DNA from: Cardiocondyla obscurior
Taxonomy: Eukaryota; Arthropoda; Insecta; Hymenoptera; Formicidae
Assembly (NCBI RefSeq): GCF_019399895.1
Contig: NC_091885.1
Location: 744,001-808,000 of the forward strand
Direction: 5' to 3'
Length of the DNA: 64,000 bases
The notes under the pieces are model-generated. The model was not told the DNA's origin. It was given only the letters and a program-made list of their open reading frames with translations, and ran no database searches. A program made the position numbers and the translations under genes. Shown here piece after piece: positions 42,456 to 54,195 of the stretch; the stretch's first letter is position 1, and each line of letters begins with the position of its first letter.

Positions 42456-43229
42456 TCATGCGATTACATAGTTTTGGTTGGAAATCTCTATAGATTCGAT
42501 TACCTTTGCTGCCGGTCCGCTCAATGATCCGACCAAATACTGATGTTTCTGCTCGTTAGACAATTCTCGATCGTGAATTAATGTTTTGAATGTGTCGGCA
42601 TATCTTCGCCACTCCTCCACATTTCCGCTGAATGTTGGTAGCTGCATCACTGGTAACTTAACTTGTACTTCTCGGCTTCCACCGGACTGCATGCCCAATC
42701 TTTCTATTATACGCATTTGTTGCTCCAACAATTGCGATAAACTTCCGCTTCCGAGCGAGTCGGTGTCTCTCACCGACAATCGCTCCAGCAATACAGTTTG
42801 CTGCTCCAAAATTCTGCCTAACACATTGCTGTCCATCGGACTTTCTGTTCTCTCTGTCGATGTGCTTGGTGCTAGCAGCAATTTATTTCTTCTTTCGATC
42901 AGTGCTGCATTCACATTTAAATAGCGCTCTTCGTAATCCTGTTCCTCACCTGTCTCTGCTTGTTCGTACTCCTCTTCTGTCATTATCGCGGCCAACTGTT
43001 GTGCCACTGCTTGAAATTTGCTGTATGCATCTTCCAAACTCTGTATTCGCACTTCAATTTCTTCTTGAGTTGCACTAGTCGGATCCTTTTCGATTTTGGC
43101 CACGAAATTTTTCGTTGTTGTCAATTTTGCCTTGAGTTGGTCTCTTTGGCGCTTTAATTGTTCGGCGCTCATTGCTCCGTATTCGCTTGGCTCTTTCGTA
43201 TTGTTTAATCTGTGATGGACACTGCACAC
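42456..43229 (-). pseudogene. BEL-2 gag (DUF1759-type)
   Basis: 257-residue frame. The likely start is the internal MSAEQLKRQRDQLKA near 43170. It has a coiled N-terminus, then VQVKLPVMQLPTFSGNVEEW, the DUF1759 signature, and YLVGSLSGPAAKVIES. A TGA at 42456-42458 separates it from the protease-RT frame. Confidence 0.8.
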
Positions 43230-43252
43230 CGCCTCGAATGCATGCGCAGCGC

Positions 43253-43270
43253 ATCCGACTCGAAGGACCA
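43253..43270 (-). promoter_or_regulatory. Primer-binding site of BEL-2
   Basis: On the minus strand TGGTCCTTCGAGTCGGAT lies 7 nt from the LTR, matching the BEL-1 site in 15 of 17 positions. Confidence 0.65.
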
Positions 43271-43277
43271 GTTATAA

Positions 43278-43560
43278 TGTTACAATTATATGTCTTTACT
43301 TTATCGATTATTGTGATGTACATCGATTGGAGTTTTTAGACTGGGTCGCCCTCGTCTCGGAGCCTCTATTTATACATTTCGCATTCATACACATACGCTT
43401 TGTCTCGCTTAAATTTCTAGCTGACTCGCAATATACATATACGCTTTGTCTCGTTTAAATTTCTAACCGACTCGCGATATACACAAGTTTATCCCGTTGT
43501 CCTCGCGATGTTTAATTCTGCATGTAAGAATATCGTCGACCTATACATTTCTTTACATGA
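43278..43560 (-). repeat. 5' LTR of BEL-2 (right border uncertain)
   Basis: Begins TGTTACAATTATATG on the plus strand next to the primer site. It contains a 45-bp duplication (ACGCTTTGTCTCG at 43396 and 43441). The outer border is not defined by a visible duplication. Confidence 0.6.
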
Positions 43561-44111
43561 ACTAATAATTTTAAGCCAAACGCGCTTCCACAAAGCGTAA
43601 TTCAAGCATAGATCTTAGTTCCGCGAAATTTATTTTTTCGGGCTTCCGAAGGAAACACAAAACCGAAAGCGCTCTTCCCCGAAAGAATGAAACAAGGGCA
43701 ATAGTTTTCGCCTTTTCCTCTCACTGTTTTGCCCGAGCAATCAAAACAAATTAAGAAAGAATTCCCGTAAAGAAACAGTTCCGTCAAAGGTATCGAGTTT
43801 AAGATTAAGCCCGGAAACAGAATGCGTACCCTCTTCCGCCGAAGAAACACCGAGTAGACGCGAAATATATGTGGGATTTATGGTAGCTAGATTATCTGAC
43901 GTTGCATCCTGTGAATCGCCTTGTCGCGCAAACGGATTTCAGCTCGCAAATCCTCCTCCCTCTGCTCCTGGTTTGCATGCAGCTGATGCATCTCCTGAAA
44001 CAAGGACTCCAACGCGGACACCTCAAAAGTCGAAAGGTCCTCCTGACGAGTCCGCTTGCCGTGCTTGCCGTGCTTGCCGTGCTCGTAGCCATCTCGGACG
44101 AACTCCTAAAA
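43561..44111 (-). pseudogene. Gag-leader remnant of another LTR element
   Basis: The minus strand encodes an Arg/Glu/Gln-rich coil (SALESLFQEMHQLHANQEQR around 43940-44040) after a repeated GCACGGCAA stretch. It ends against an LTR at 44112, as a gag leader would. No family could be assigned. Confidence 0.4.
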
Positions 44112-44441
44112 TGTTACGTTTGTTCGGGTGTAAAGCGGACGTCTTATCTTGCTCGTACTCCTTTCTTACACACACCTGCACTCACGGCACTTTCTCGCGC
44201 CGCAAAAGAAATTAACTCATAGATTACAAAAGAAATCAAAAGTCTTTATTTAAAAAGTGGTAACCTCGATACGTCAGTTCCTGTCAAGAGAATCGGAGAA
44301 GACTAACTGAACATAAAGCAATAACATTACAATTCTCCATAGTTACCGAGATCGATAGAACAAACTAGTGAAATCTTCTGTTGCGAACAGCCGTCTTCAG
44401 GCGCAACGCACTTTGCGCCGAACTCTGAAGCGGGCGCAACA
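44112..44441 (-). repeat. LTR adjoining the gag-leader remnant
   Basis: 330 bp with ends TGTTACG and GCGCAACA. It is similar in layout to the solo LTR at 60438 (CGCGCCGCAAAAGAAATTAAC). Confidence 0.6.
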
Positions 44442-44867
44442 ATGTATATGTGCGTATATATAATATAAAAAAAATTAACAAAAAGAGTATTTAATTGAAA
44501 ACTTTTTTATTATTAAAAAAAAATATATAAAATAAATGGGAAATACGCGCTTAAATAATAATGGGGTTACCGTTCGCTATCTGGGTAACGTCGTCGAGAG
44601 CGAATTGTTAGTCAGATTTTTCTGGAGATCCGATCGCTTCTATGACTGAAGACAAGAGTAATTTACAGCTTCCTATTTTGCAGCTTTTATACTGTCAAGT
44701 GTGGGCATCGAGGGCAAGGAACGCGTAAGGGCCCCTATTTAATCGCAAAATCTTAACTTTTAATTACAATTTTTGTCATTTAATTAATTAAATTCGCGAT
44801 CTACGATATTTTTTATTTGGAGTTTCGAAGATCACGAATTCAACGGTATCGGTTGCTTCTCAATTAA
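44442..44867. other. AT-rich DNA, no gene seen
   Basis: No coding or repeat match beyond A/T runs. It ends at the TTAA target of the next element. Confidence 0.4.
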
Positions 44868-46087
44868 GGGGGGTTTCTAGTTTAAAACACGAATTTTGAC
44901 CCTATTTTTAAGATTTTTTTTCTCCGAAAGTATTAAAGATATCGGTATGAAATTTTAAATGTATATTAATCCGAATCTTAACTATACTTCAGAATTTTTA
45001 TATTCACAAATCTTAATAAACATTTCCTTAATTAATTAATTTATAATTGTAAAAAAAAAAAACGGCGTTTTATGGTTGCCACGATTCCGGCCTTTCTGTT
45101 AATCTGAAACAAAAAAAAAAAAAAAGATTATTAATTAGTATGCCTGTGGTTATGGTCCGTACCAGAATTACTAAAAAATATTCATACAAAAAAAATTGAC
45201 AGCATTTTGAAAATTAAGTTTCGATTTTCACGATTTTTTTCAATTTAAAGGGTTGTAAAAAATATTATTTTAATAGATATTAACTTGATCGTGGTAGGAA
45301 CAATAGCCACAAATGTGCTCAATATGTATGTAAAATTTCAGATCGATCGATCAAGCGGTTTTCGAGAAATCATGGCAACCAGTTCGGAAAACATAGTTTC
45401 GAAAAAAACGCGTTTAAAGTTTTACGGACTAAATTCATAGAGAAAAATGTTACTTACCATCAATCAGCTATTCCCGGGCCGTACAAATAACCTTCCTCCT
45501 GCTCGTAAAAGCTGTTTAAAGTCAATTTTTCTTCTCTGCGATGAATTCTTTCAAATTCCGCCAATCGTTGTTCCGCGCGAGTTATGCGATGTCGGTTTCT
45601 GAGCGTTGCATAAATTTCAGCGTGGTGTTCGACTTTTACGCCCATCACATTAAATATTTTTAAAATTGGCATACACCCAAAATTCAAAATTGACACCCAA
45701 AAGTCGAAAAATTAAAACAACTCGGGGGTTTATTTTAAATGCCTTGATAATTAACGGCGATGAATCAATGTTTTGATCGATAGTACACACATAAAGAACC
45801 TTGTCCTACCAGTTGCTTACCTAAATATAACGTTACCTGACTCAACCGAAATATAATACAACAATAGGCGGCTGCGTCACGCATTACAAGGGTCACGGAG
45901 ATATGTGCTCCGGGCGCTTCGTTTTGCACCGCGCCGCAAAACCAGACGAGGGAATGTTCCGGCGTGCATAGAAGGGCCCCCGAGCTTCGGATCGATAAAT
46001 CCTTTTGCGTATATATTCTCTAAACTATATACTTGCTAAATATGCAAAAAAATCGATTTTTTTGACCCGCTAAACTGGAAACCCCTC
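44868..46087 (-). mobile_element. Kolobok-like DNA element with TTAA target
   Basis: 1,220 bp with inverted ends GGGGGGTTTCTAGTTTA and TAAACTGGAAACCCCTC, flanked by TTAA (44864-44867, 46088-46091). TTAA duplications are known for Kolobok and piggyBac. The C-terminal fragment inside favours Kolobok/Mutator-like proteins. It is mostly noncoding, hence a deletion derivative. Confidence 0.65.
45460..45696 (-). pseudogene. C-terminal fragment of a Kolobok/Mutator-like transposase
   Basis: The 78-codon frame has a helical charged segment (RITRAEQRLAEFERIHRREE) and ends LYGPGIAD. From memory, insect transposon proteins of this group end in YGPG-type motifs after a basic coil. No catalytic domain is present. 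Assignment is tentative. Confidence 0.4.
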
Positions 46088-46091
46088 TTAA

Positions 46092-46378
46092 GTAAATGGT
46101 TAATTGCTGAACCAGAGTGTAGTTTTTCATTTGGTTCTTTTCTATAGTATTTCTCTATCTCGATTAAGCGTGAATTTCCACGGCAAAGTTTTGCGTACTC
46201 CGGTATCATAATTAATCACTGTTTATCGAATTATTTAACACAATTTTTCTCTTTGGGGTATATAGATATATTTTTCGGTGTAAGGCGCGTCCACCGATTG
46301 ACGGCTTTAAGCATATTTGGGATAGTAGAAGCGCCTACGCTAAGTTACACTTAATTAATTAATTTTTATAATTAATAT
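46092..46378. other. AT-rich DNA, no gene seen
   Basis: Flank of the Kolobok-like element; it ends in ATAT, the target of the next LTR. Confidence 0.4.
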
Positions 46379-47578
46379 TGTAACGATGCACCCGGCGATG
46401 CACCGTTCCGGCCACAACATCGGCCGGCGGAAACCCGGGGCGCGGTGCGCCCCAAACATTATATTTTTCTATCAGCCGACATAGAACGGCAGCGCGTAGC
46501 CGTTCCGCGGCTAAGTCCATCCGCGGACTTAGCCGAGCGTCCTCGAGCGCCGCCGAACCGCGCCGTCAACGTCGAGGCCCGTCGTTTCGGAGCGCGCCGC
46601 TTCCCGGAGCTTTAGCGCCACGCGTCGGGAGACGTCACGAGCCCCGCTGAGCCCCGGCAACCCTGCGCCGTCACTTTTTATGTATAAAAAGTCGATACCA
46701 GGACTCAGCGGCACCGTCCTGATCCGTTCGCTCTCGAGCGAACAACCGATCCTAGAGCACGAACCACGGGGTGAAGCGATCTTCGTCTCGGCCAGGAACT
46801 CCTGGCGCTCACGATCCGCTCGTTCCGATGTACCAGTTTCACACGACTAGCTCGTGGGGTGGAGCGCACTCCGCCTTCTTCGAGGACTCTCAATCCTAAG
46901 TCTGCGTTACGAATAGACTGGAGCACCAAGATCCCGTTTCGCACCGTCGTGATCCTCGGGATGAAGTGCTCTCCGCCTCGGCCGAGTACTCTCTGGCTAA
47001 ACGACACTGGTCAAGGTGCATCCACAATCCACCGATCTATCGATCGTTTGCGACCGACATCCCGTCGAAATCATTGTAAACTGCGCACCTAACGAACCGC
47101 GAGCACACATACAATTGTTACGCGGGCCACGCCCGCCGTTCCGCGCCCGCGTCCCGCGTACCGCCGGTCTTGCCGAAAAGGATCTTTTATAGATCTACGT
47201 TCGACCACGATCCGTGCCGAAAACCGCGCCCACCGATACGCGACACACACCGTGCCTGTCGTAGAGCATTCACGACCATCCGCGAACTTTATTGTAGCGC
47301 ACGCGTCCTATCGATTGCGATCTACGGACCCGACGTACTCGCCGCGTAATTGTATATTGTCCATCTCGCATTCTATCATACCTGTCTTATCGCATAATTA
47401 TATCGACGTCGCTTGACCAAGCGCACGTCTTTGTTAAATAGTAATAAACGTTATTCTTTTGTTACCAAATTCTGTCTCATTGCATTTGGACCTACTTAAT
47501 CGAATCCTGCATTCCCGACGAGCGCCCCGGGCTCGCTAGTCCGATATTCGATATACGCGACGAAAGCAGGTCGTTTCA
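46379..47578 (+). mobile_element. Solo LTR of BEL-like family (LTR-B4)
   Basis: 1,200 bp starting TGTAACGATGCACCC and ending GTCGTTTCA, flanked by ATAT (46375-46378, 47579-47582). It is collinear with LTR-B2 in opposite orientation. Hairpins GAAG-CGAT-CTTC and GGAG-CGCA-CTCC occur near 46770 and 46860. Confidence 0.88.
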
Positions 47579-47957
47579 ATATTATAATAAGGTATGTCTC
47601 ATCGAAAGGAGTGGTGTGGGCAGTCTCAAGGGGATTACGCTTGGTGGTTCAATTCAAACATCAGTTTAAATAAGTTTTATTAACAGTGATCGCTACAAGA
47701 TCGTGATGTTTACGTGAAAATATAGGTGGTAGATTGTCGTGATCAGTCGCATGATAATCGGTGAGGAAAACCTGCGCGATTACCGACCGCATGAAAATCG
47801 CGGTAATTGAATGGATTACTGACGGTATAGTATTGTTCCTTTTATAAATGCTTATATTTAAAACCAGCGCTCGGAATTAGTAGCCCAGTTCGGCCGATTT
47901 CTGATTGTCTCTGCCTTCGGTCCACCACTATCGCTCGAAGCTCGACGGCCGACTACC
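47579..47957. other. Unassigned LTR-like stretch
   Basis: Moderate GC with TATAAAAGG on the minus strand near 47835. It may be the remaining part of the element whose inverted arms start at 47958. Confidence 0.3.
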
Positions 47958-48300
47958 AATCGCCCGCGAGACGCTTTAACTCAGGAGCGTTCCTATGTAT
48001 ATTCATGCTGGAATTATACACTTTATAAAATAATTAATAAAATTGTTTTTTTTTAATTAATAATTTATATAATTACATACATATTACTAATTTCTTATTA
48101 TTAACATATTATTTATTTTAATAATTAATTTATCGTGTAGCCGAGTTTCAAACATATAAAATTATACAAGGTGTCTCATACCTTATGGCCCACCCTGGAG
48201 AAATGGATAGATCTAATTATTAAAAACAACAAAGTTCCATACCATTTTTTAAGTGATCTTTTGCAAATTATGGATAATCGGGTTTTTGTAAAAAAAAATA
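47958..48300. repeat. Left arm of a long-range inverted repeat
   Basis: 47958-48165 is inverted at 57628-56975. From TA at 48166 the CAAGGTGTCTCATACC end of a small element follows, inverted at 56975-56870. The two arms now enclose Gypsy-3 and a possible gene. Confidence 0.7.
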
Positions 48301-48483
48301 GCTCAAATCTTTAAATATAATTAATAAGGTTTTTTTAATTGAACTAAATACATTTGGTAAAAAAAACAAATTTAATGATTTAAAAGAAAAAATTATATAA
48401 TATAAAAACGGAATTAATCTTAACAATAAGTAAATTTTAAACATCTTAATATATTAGAGTGTGTGTATATTTACAAGTGTATA

Positions 48484-48668
48484 CAGGGTGTTCCGCACCA
48501 TGTGTCAATGGTTCTAGGGATAAGTAGATATCGAGAATACAAATTAAAAATTCCAGTGCCATTTTGCAAAATTCTCAATAGTTATTGAGAAAAAAATTAA
48601 TTTGTCTAGCGCAAGAGCAACAAGGAAGCCACGCGTGAGTGAGCGCGACAGGCGACGACGCCATTCCT
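48484..48668. repeat. Half of a palindromic element (P6)
   Basis: Starts CAGGGTGTTCCGCACC after TA and reaches the shared core GAGTGAGCGCGACAGGCGA; the second half is replaced by Gypsy-3 at about 48669. Confidence 0.8.
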
Positions 48669-49141
48669 TCGCTGATCGCGTTTGTGCTGACTCCGACAAA
48701 CTCCTCCGGTGGGTTTCTGCTAAGCGCTTCCGCGTTCGTATTCTGCTTGCCTGACTTATGCACGATATCGTATGTATACTCTTCTAATTTATCTCCACCT
48801 GATTTATCGCGACCCCGGATCCTTAACATTAAATAACCACTCAAGTGGTTTATGATCCGTGATTATCGTGAAACGCGTGCCATAAATATATGGGCGAAAA
48901 TGTTTCACCGCCCAAACTATTGCTAATAGCTCTTTCTCCGTCGTGCTATAATTTTTTTCTGCCTTATTTAATATCCTGCTAGCGTATGCGATAGGGCGAT
49001 CTTCTCCTATCTCTCCTTGCGATATTATGGCACCGATCGCGTAGTCCGATGCGTCGGTGGTTATCAGAAAAATTTTTTCGAAATTAGGGTAACTTAGTAC
49101 AGGGGCGGTTGTCAATTTTTCTTTTAATATTTCAAAGGCTT
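48669..49141 (-). pseudogene. Gypsy-3 RNase H
   Basis: Contains FLITTDASDYAIGAIISQG, NYSTTEKELLAIVWAVKHFR and TDHKPLEWLFNVKDPGSR, then YDIVHKSGKQNTNAEALSR. A small shift near 48810 breaks it. The end joins P6. Confidence 0.85.
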
Positions 49142-50297
49142 TGTTGCACCGCAGCCGGTGCACGGGGTCCGTTTTTCGGGATCCGTGGGGAAAGGGCGAT
49201 AAATTTAAGATAGGCAAATAAATGCTTTGATTTTAATTGGTTCGGTGTTACAGTTCTTTCGTTTCTTCTAATTTTCCCTTGTTTGGTTCGGTGCGCGTTC
49301 CGGCGTTATCACGCGTCCTCGGCTCCGCGAGGTCTCCTCTTTCACGGCACGCTACCGAACTTGAATTACTACGCGGTATCGTTTTACTACACGAACTCTT
49401 CCTCTTTTGGCTCTGACGTGACTGCCCGCCCGTGACGGTCCGCGGTTATTTAATAGTGACGCTGGGCCTTAGCGTCATCGGGTTGCAATGCCGAACTTCG
49501 GTTGTTTGAGAACCGAAATTACGCGATAATTCAGCGTATCCGCGCTGCTTTTCCGCGAAGGGAAACACGGTCCCTTTTTTGTGAGCGCGCAAGAAATCGT
49601 TGAATTGAGAGTCAGGAGCTTCAAATAATCAAAGTCTAAATTTGGACGAGCACAATCTATTTACAAACGGGTATCTATTTACAGCAGTTTTTTTTGGCTT
49701 ACACGATACGCGACGGTTTTCGCGTCGATTTCCCTTCGCTGCAGGCGACAGTCGAAGTTAGATACGAAGGTTCACCGAGATTAACGCAAGCGACGATTTA
49801 TCTCGATCCTTCGCGGGTGCTCAAGATACTAGTCGCCGTCGATCAAAACGGGAAACTCTTCCCGTTTTGAGGGATCTCCCGTTCGCCGGCTTTCCCAGGG
49901 TTGGTCGCCAGATCGCTCCGTTTTGGCAACAATATTCTCGCCAAAACCGGAGCGATCCGGTAATAACCCGACCAAGGGCATGCCGAGGCAAACGAAACAT
50001 CTCGCTCCACGCCGAAGCTCAACAACAAAGCGAGACGCTACGGGATCTTTCCTATACGGCTTAGCGCCAAATAATAATCGCTTTTAATTTCGTTCTGACC
50101 ATCGTTTGTTCGGCGAATGCAACCTTAGCGATTTCGGCAATAAGTTCTCGCAATTGTTTCTCTCTTTTATTTCTTATTATTTAATTGCTTAAGGAGGCTT
50201 GCTGATATCGCATCCTCCGATGTTATTTTATTACGAGATCTTATGCCGAAATGCTTTACGTCATGCTACGTGTTGTAACGGGGTTCGGGTTACAACA
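49142..50297. mobile_element. Solo LTR inside Gypsy-3 pol
   Basis: 1,156 bp with ends TGTTGCACCGCAGCCGG and GGGTTACAACA, flanked by GGCTT (49137-49141, 50298-50302). Its ends are like the Gypsy-3 LTR but it is almost three times longer, so it is a related, different family. Confidence 0.88.
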
Positions 50298-51115
50298 GGC
50301 TTGTTGATGTTCTATCTCCCATTTGAAAACGTTATCTTTTCGAGTAAGTGCGGTTAGTAGCTTCGCTGTCTTTAAAAAATTCTCGATGAATTTTCGATAA
50401 TATCCCTCTAGCCCTATAAATGATTGTACGTTTCGTACCCGTTTTGGCGTCGGGAATTGTTGTATCGCAGTTATTTTAGATGGATCGGGTCGTATTCCTC
50501 CTTCCATTATTATATGTCTTAAATATAAAACTTCTTTCCTAAGGAATTCGCACTTCTCCGGTTGAAGTTTTAGATTGTGCTGACGCAATCTTTTTAATAC
50601 CTCCACAAGCCGCTTATTATGTTCGTCTAACGAGGCTCCGTAAATCACGATATCGTCGAGATAAACAAGACATTTTATTCCCTGGAGACCCGATAGTACC
50701 GAGTTCATAAGTCGTTGGAAAGTAGCGGGCGCATTTTTCAGACCGAAAGGCATTTGATTGAACTCATAATGCCCTAGTGTCGTCGAGAACGCGGTTTTCT
50801 TCTTATGTTCTTCTGCATAGGGATTTGATGGTACCTTGACGCGAGATCTAATGTAAAGTATTTCGCGTTCTTCAGTTGGTCTAGAATATCCGTGATGTTA
50901 GGTATAGGGAATGAGTCTCCTACTGTAGCATCGTTCAGCTTCCGGAAATCGACTACTATCCGGAGTTTCGGCTTTCCTGACGCGTCGGCTTGCTTTGGCA
51001 CAACGAGGATGGGCGCGTTCCATTGACTCGTGCTCTCGCGAATAATTCCCTCATTTAGCATTTTGTCTATTTGTCGATTAACTTCTATTTTATGACGTTC
51101 TGGCAATCGGTAGGG
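50298..51115 (-). pseudogene. Gypsy-3 reverse transcriptase
   Basis: Two frames, 51106-50774 and 50753-50298, separated by a frameshift near 50820. They contain WNAPILVVPKQ, LRIVVDFRKLNDAT, MPFGLKNAPATFQRLM and the catalytic CLVYLDDIVIYG. The thumb ends at the solo LTR. Confidence 0.85.
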
Positions 51116-52183
51116 TCAACAGTTTATAGACTTTATGTTTATGTCATTATTTATTTCATGCGCGACCGCTGAAGTGTGAGAAAGAATATTGCCAGCGAAG
51201 TAAAAGGTGCCGCAACAGTTTGTGCAAATTTCCCGCAGCTTGGCTTCCTCTTCCTTATTTAGATGTGACGTCCGCATATGCTCGTGCAAAGTTTTTAGTC
51301 GTGCCTGTACATTGCCGTCGCTATGCACCTCGCGTAACGCGAGTACGGGTGCCGAGTCAGCGAATTCCGCTCGGTGAACGATCAGCTGCGGCGTTGAAAA
51401 TAATATCGGTTTTTCGGTTGTATTGAGTACGCTGATAGGGCACGCGTTGTCTATCGGGTCGACTAGACAATTGCCCATAAAGATTCCGGGTGCTGGCTCG
51501 TGCGCGTAAATTATGCCCATCCGGTTTTCGTCCGTGATAACGCGCACGATGGTTTTGCTTCGCGGCGATAACACGATGCGAACATATGGTTGAAGCGGGA
51601 ACGTCACGCGGTTTATACTCAGGCGACCGTTTTCTACGTCGTATACAGTCCGCTGAGTCTTCAAAAAATCCATCCCGAGAATTTCCTCGTAGTCGATGGG
51701 GAAATTGTCCGGCACGACATGCATATCATGGTGCACGAAATTATTTCTGAGGCGAATGGTGGCATTACACTTTCCGAGTGTTCTTGCCTTGTGCCCCGTT
51801 ACTCCCGTTAGCGCGGTTGAGCCGAAAAAAATAGGGGTGGTACCTTTTAGTTTGCCCACCTTAATGAGTGTTACCGCGGCGCCCGAATCGACTAGGAAAG
51901 TCGCTTTTCCGTTTTTTGCTTGGAGGATCGGTAGGGTGACAAGATCGAGCTGTCGATTCTTCGTGTCGTCCGCCAAGTGTGATACTTGGTACTCTCTCGC
52001 GAGTCGGGTTTCCTGTTGGCGCGGCGGATTAGTATTCCTCGGGCCGCTTCCTTCCGTATCCTCGTTCTGCGCTCGCTCTCTCCCCTGATAATACGCGGTG
52101 TTTACCGCGGAGGCCCTTTTCGGGGGAGGGTTCGGCCGGGAGTCGCGTCTTGTGTTTTTGCGAGATCCCGTGTCGCGTTTCAA
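51116..52183 (-). pseudogene. Gypsy-3 protease region
   Basis: 355-residue frame. The aspartic protease site is FLVDSGAAVTLIKVGKLKG, followed by EILGMDFLKTQRTVYD. It is in frame with gag upstream and RT downstream, broken only by stops (TAA near 51116). Confidence 0.8.
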
Positions 52184-53760
52184 GCGTCGGCATTTTTAAC
52201 GTGTGTGTCCCGGCATATTGCAATACGAGCAATACTTTGTTGTAGTATGCACGCGAGACGGATGCTCGGCACGTGGCAAATTGAAGCGTTGTGCGAACTG
52301 GCTCGTGCGGCACACAAATCCCGCGTGCCCTTGTTTCCCACACTTTTGACAAGTCGGAGGGGTGCGTCGCGGCGAAGGGTCGCGTTCCATAAATGATCGC
52401 GCAGGAATACTGCGTTGTCTCTTCTCTGTGGCAGCCCCCGCGATGGCTTGTTGCAACGTCGTATAATATCGCGACCTCACGATCGTTTGCGTATACGATA
52501 AAAGCCCGGCTTGATAATTTTGTAACACTTGCTCCTGAATAGAGTTCCAAATTCCGCGCTTCTCGTCGTCTGAATATATCGGATTTTCGCTTAACGCGTC
52601 ATAAAATTCAGTCGCGAGAGTATTGGCTCGAAATCCAAAAGTTTGCGCGCTTTCGCCAGGCCGTTGCCCTAAGTTATTGAAGTCGAATTGTAGGTACGAG
52701 GTGCCCCGTCGTTACACGTATGTTTCCTCAATTTCCTTTAAGAATTGCGAAAATCCTACGACTTTCCTCGTTTCGAAGCGGGACAACGCGCGTCCCGTTA
52801 ATTTCGTGTACAGTATTGCGGCTAGTAGCTCGTTTTCGTCCGCTGGGTCTATTTTTCGCGCGACGTATTCGTAGGCTTTAATAAATTTCTTGGCGTGCGC
52901 CTCGTTCCCATTGAAGGAGGGAATTGTTTCGAGCGCATGTTTCATTGATAAGTATTGCCGCGGGTGGTCCAGCGAAAATCGCACGTCGTCGCGATCGTGA
53001 TTGAGCGGTTTCCGCCGTAAAGCCATCGGTTCAGACGCCCGCGTGAAATGGAAATGGTCCTGCGACGTATTTCGATCACCTTCGACCCGATCTAGACGCC
53101 TATTAATTTCTTGAATTGCGTCTAGAATAGTGCCTAAAGTATCGCCCCGCGGCCCGGGCGAGCGCCTTCGTGAGATAGGAGAAAGATGGTCGGGCCTAGG
53201 CCGCTTTATCACGGTGTCGGCCGCTGTTACGGGAGTGCCGCCGACGGCTTCCCCTCGAGACTCCGTTGTTTCTTCGCGATCGTCGTTATCCGTTAACATG
53301 AAAATTCTCTCGTCGGAGTCCATATTAAAGAGTTGGTTTTCGTAGAGCCTTGAGGAGGCCCTCTGATTATCGCGGATAGAGTTTCGGTTGCTTCGTCGCA
53401 TTTCTAATTCGTCTAATATTTCCGCGGGATCAAATATACTGCTATCGTATGAGGTAAGAGAAAATTCCCCGTGTTGCGATATGTTGCTTATATCACTACT
53501 ACTTCCTCTAATAGCCTTTTTCGGTCGCTTATTCGCGTTTCGTCGGTAAGTTGTTCTAAAATTAAATCGGTTTCGTCGCACGGTTCGGTTTCTTCGCGCG
53601 GATTGAATTCGGCTGAGCTGTCATTATCGCTTTCTGTATTTTATACGCGACGTACATTATCGCGGATTTCGCGTAATGCAGCAGCTGCAATACCTAGAAG
53701 GTTTGCAGGGGGTGGTCGCCGTGCCCTTTGGCTCGTTACGCTAGTAGCCAGGATTCGTTA
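52184..53760 (-). pseudogene. Gypsy-3 gag
   Basis: The frame 53581-52712 has an acidic N-terminus (SSIFDPAEILDELEMRR), a coiled segment (IQEINRRLDRVEGD) and capsid (KHALETIPSFNGNEAHAKKF). After a stop at 52712 the same frame continues to the zinc knuckles CQKCGKQGHAGFVC and CSYCNMPGH (52528-52196). The shared frame implies a Gag-Pol fusion without frameshift. Confidence 0.8.
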
Positions 53761-54195
53761 GCTACTTGAGATTGCAAATTAATTTCCTCGTCCGACATCG
53801 ACTAGTCGGGTTAAGGTTTACAAAAAAAATTTATTTCGGACTTACACTAACGCAATGTACTGCATGGCGCTGACTTTGCTTCCGGGTTGCTGGCTTTGTC
53901 GTACCCTTTTGCTTCTGGCTCTCGTCTACGGCTGCCTGTTCCGTCGAGCGGCTGCGGCCGGACGGCTGTTGCCTTAACTTATTTTCCAGTTGATCTGCTT
54001 CTCCGGTGTCCAGCGCGTGCGGTGTCGGATGATCCGCTGCTTGTGCTGTCCTCGTCTTTCGTTGTATATCAGAGGTTCAATTGCTTACTGTTTTATGTTC
54101 TCTGTTTCAGAAATCTCATATATCGCCTGCCGAGAGTGCCAAAATCGCCAGAGCGGTGCTTCGCCGGAGGGCGGATCCCACCATTACCACCAAAA
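53761..54195 (-). other. Gypsy-3 leader between LTR and gag
   Basis: About 430 bp of untranslated leader. Its LTR-proximal end TGGTGGTAATGGTGGGATCC on the minus strand is a candidate primer site. The end of the window (63540-64000) is a similar leader. Confidence 0.5.

Larger units (their letters stand above)
38474..43277 (-). mobile_element. BEL/Pao retrotransposon (BEL-2), 3' part lost
   Basis: Minus-strand element: 5' LTR from 43278, primer site 43253-43270, gag, protease-RT-RNase H, integrase. It is related to BEL-1 but clearly diverged. It is interrupted by LTR-B3 and then cut by Gypsy-2, so the integrase C-terminus and 3' LTR are missing. Confidence 0.85.
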
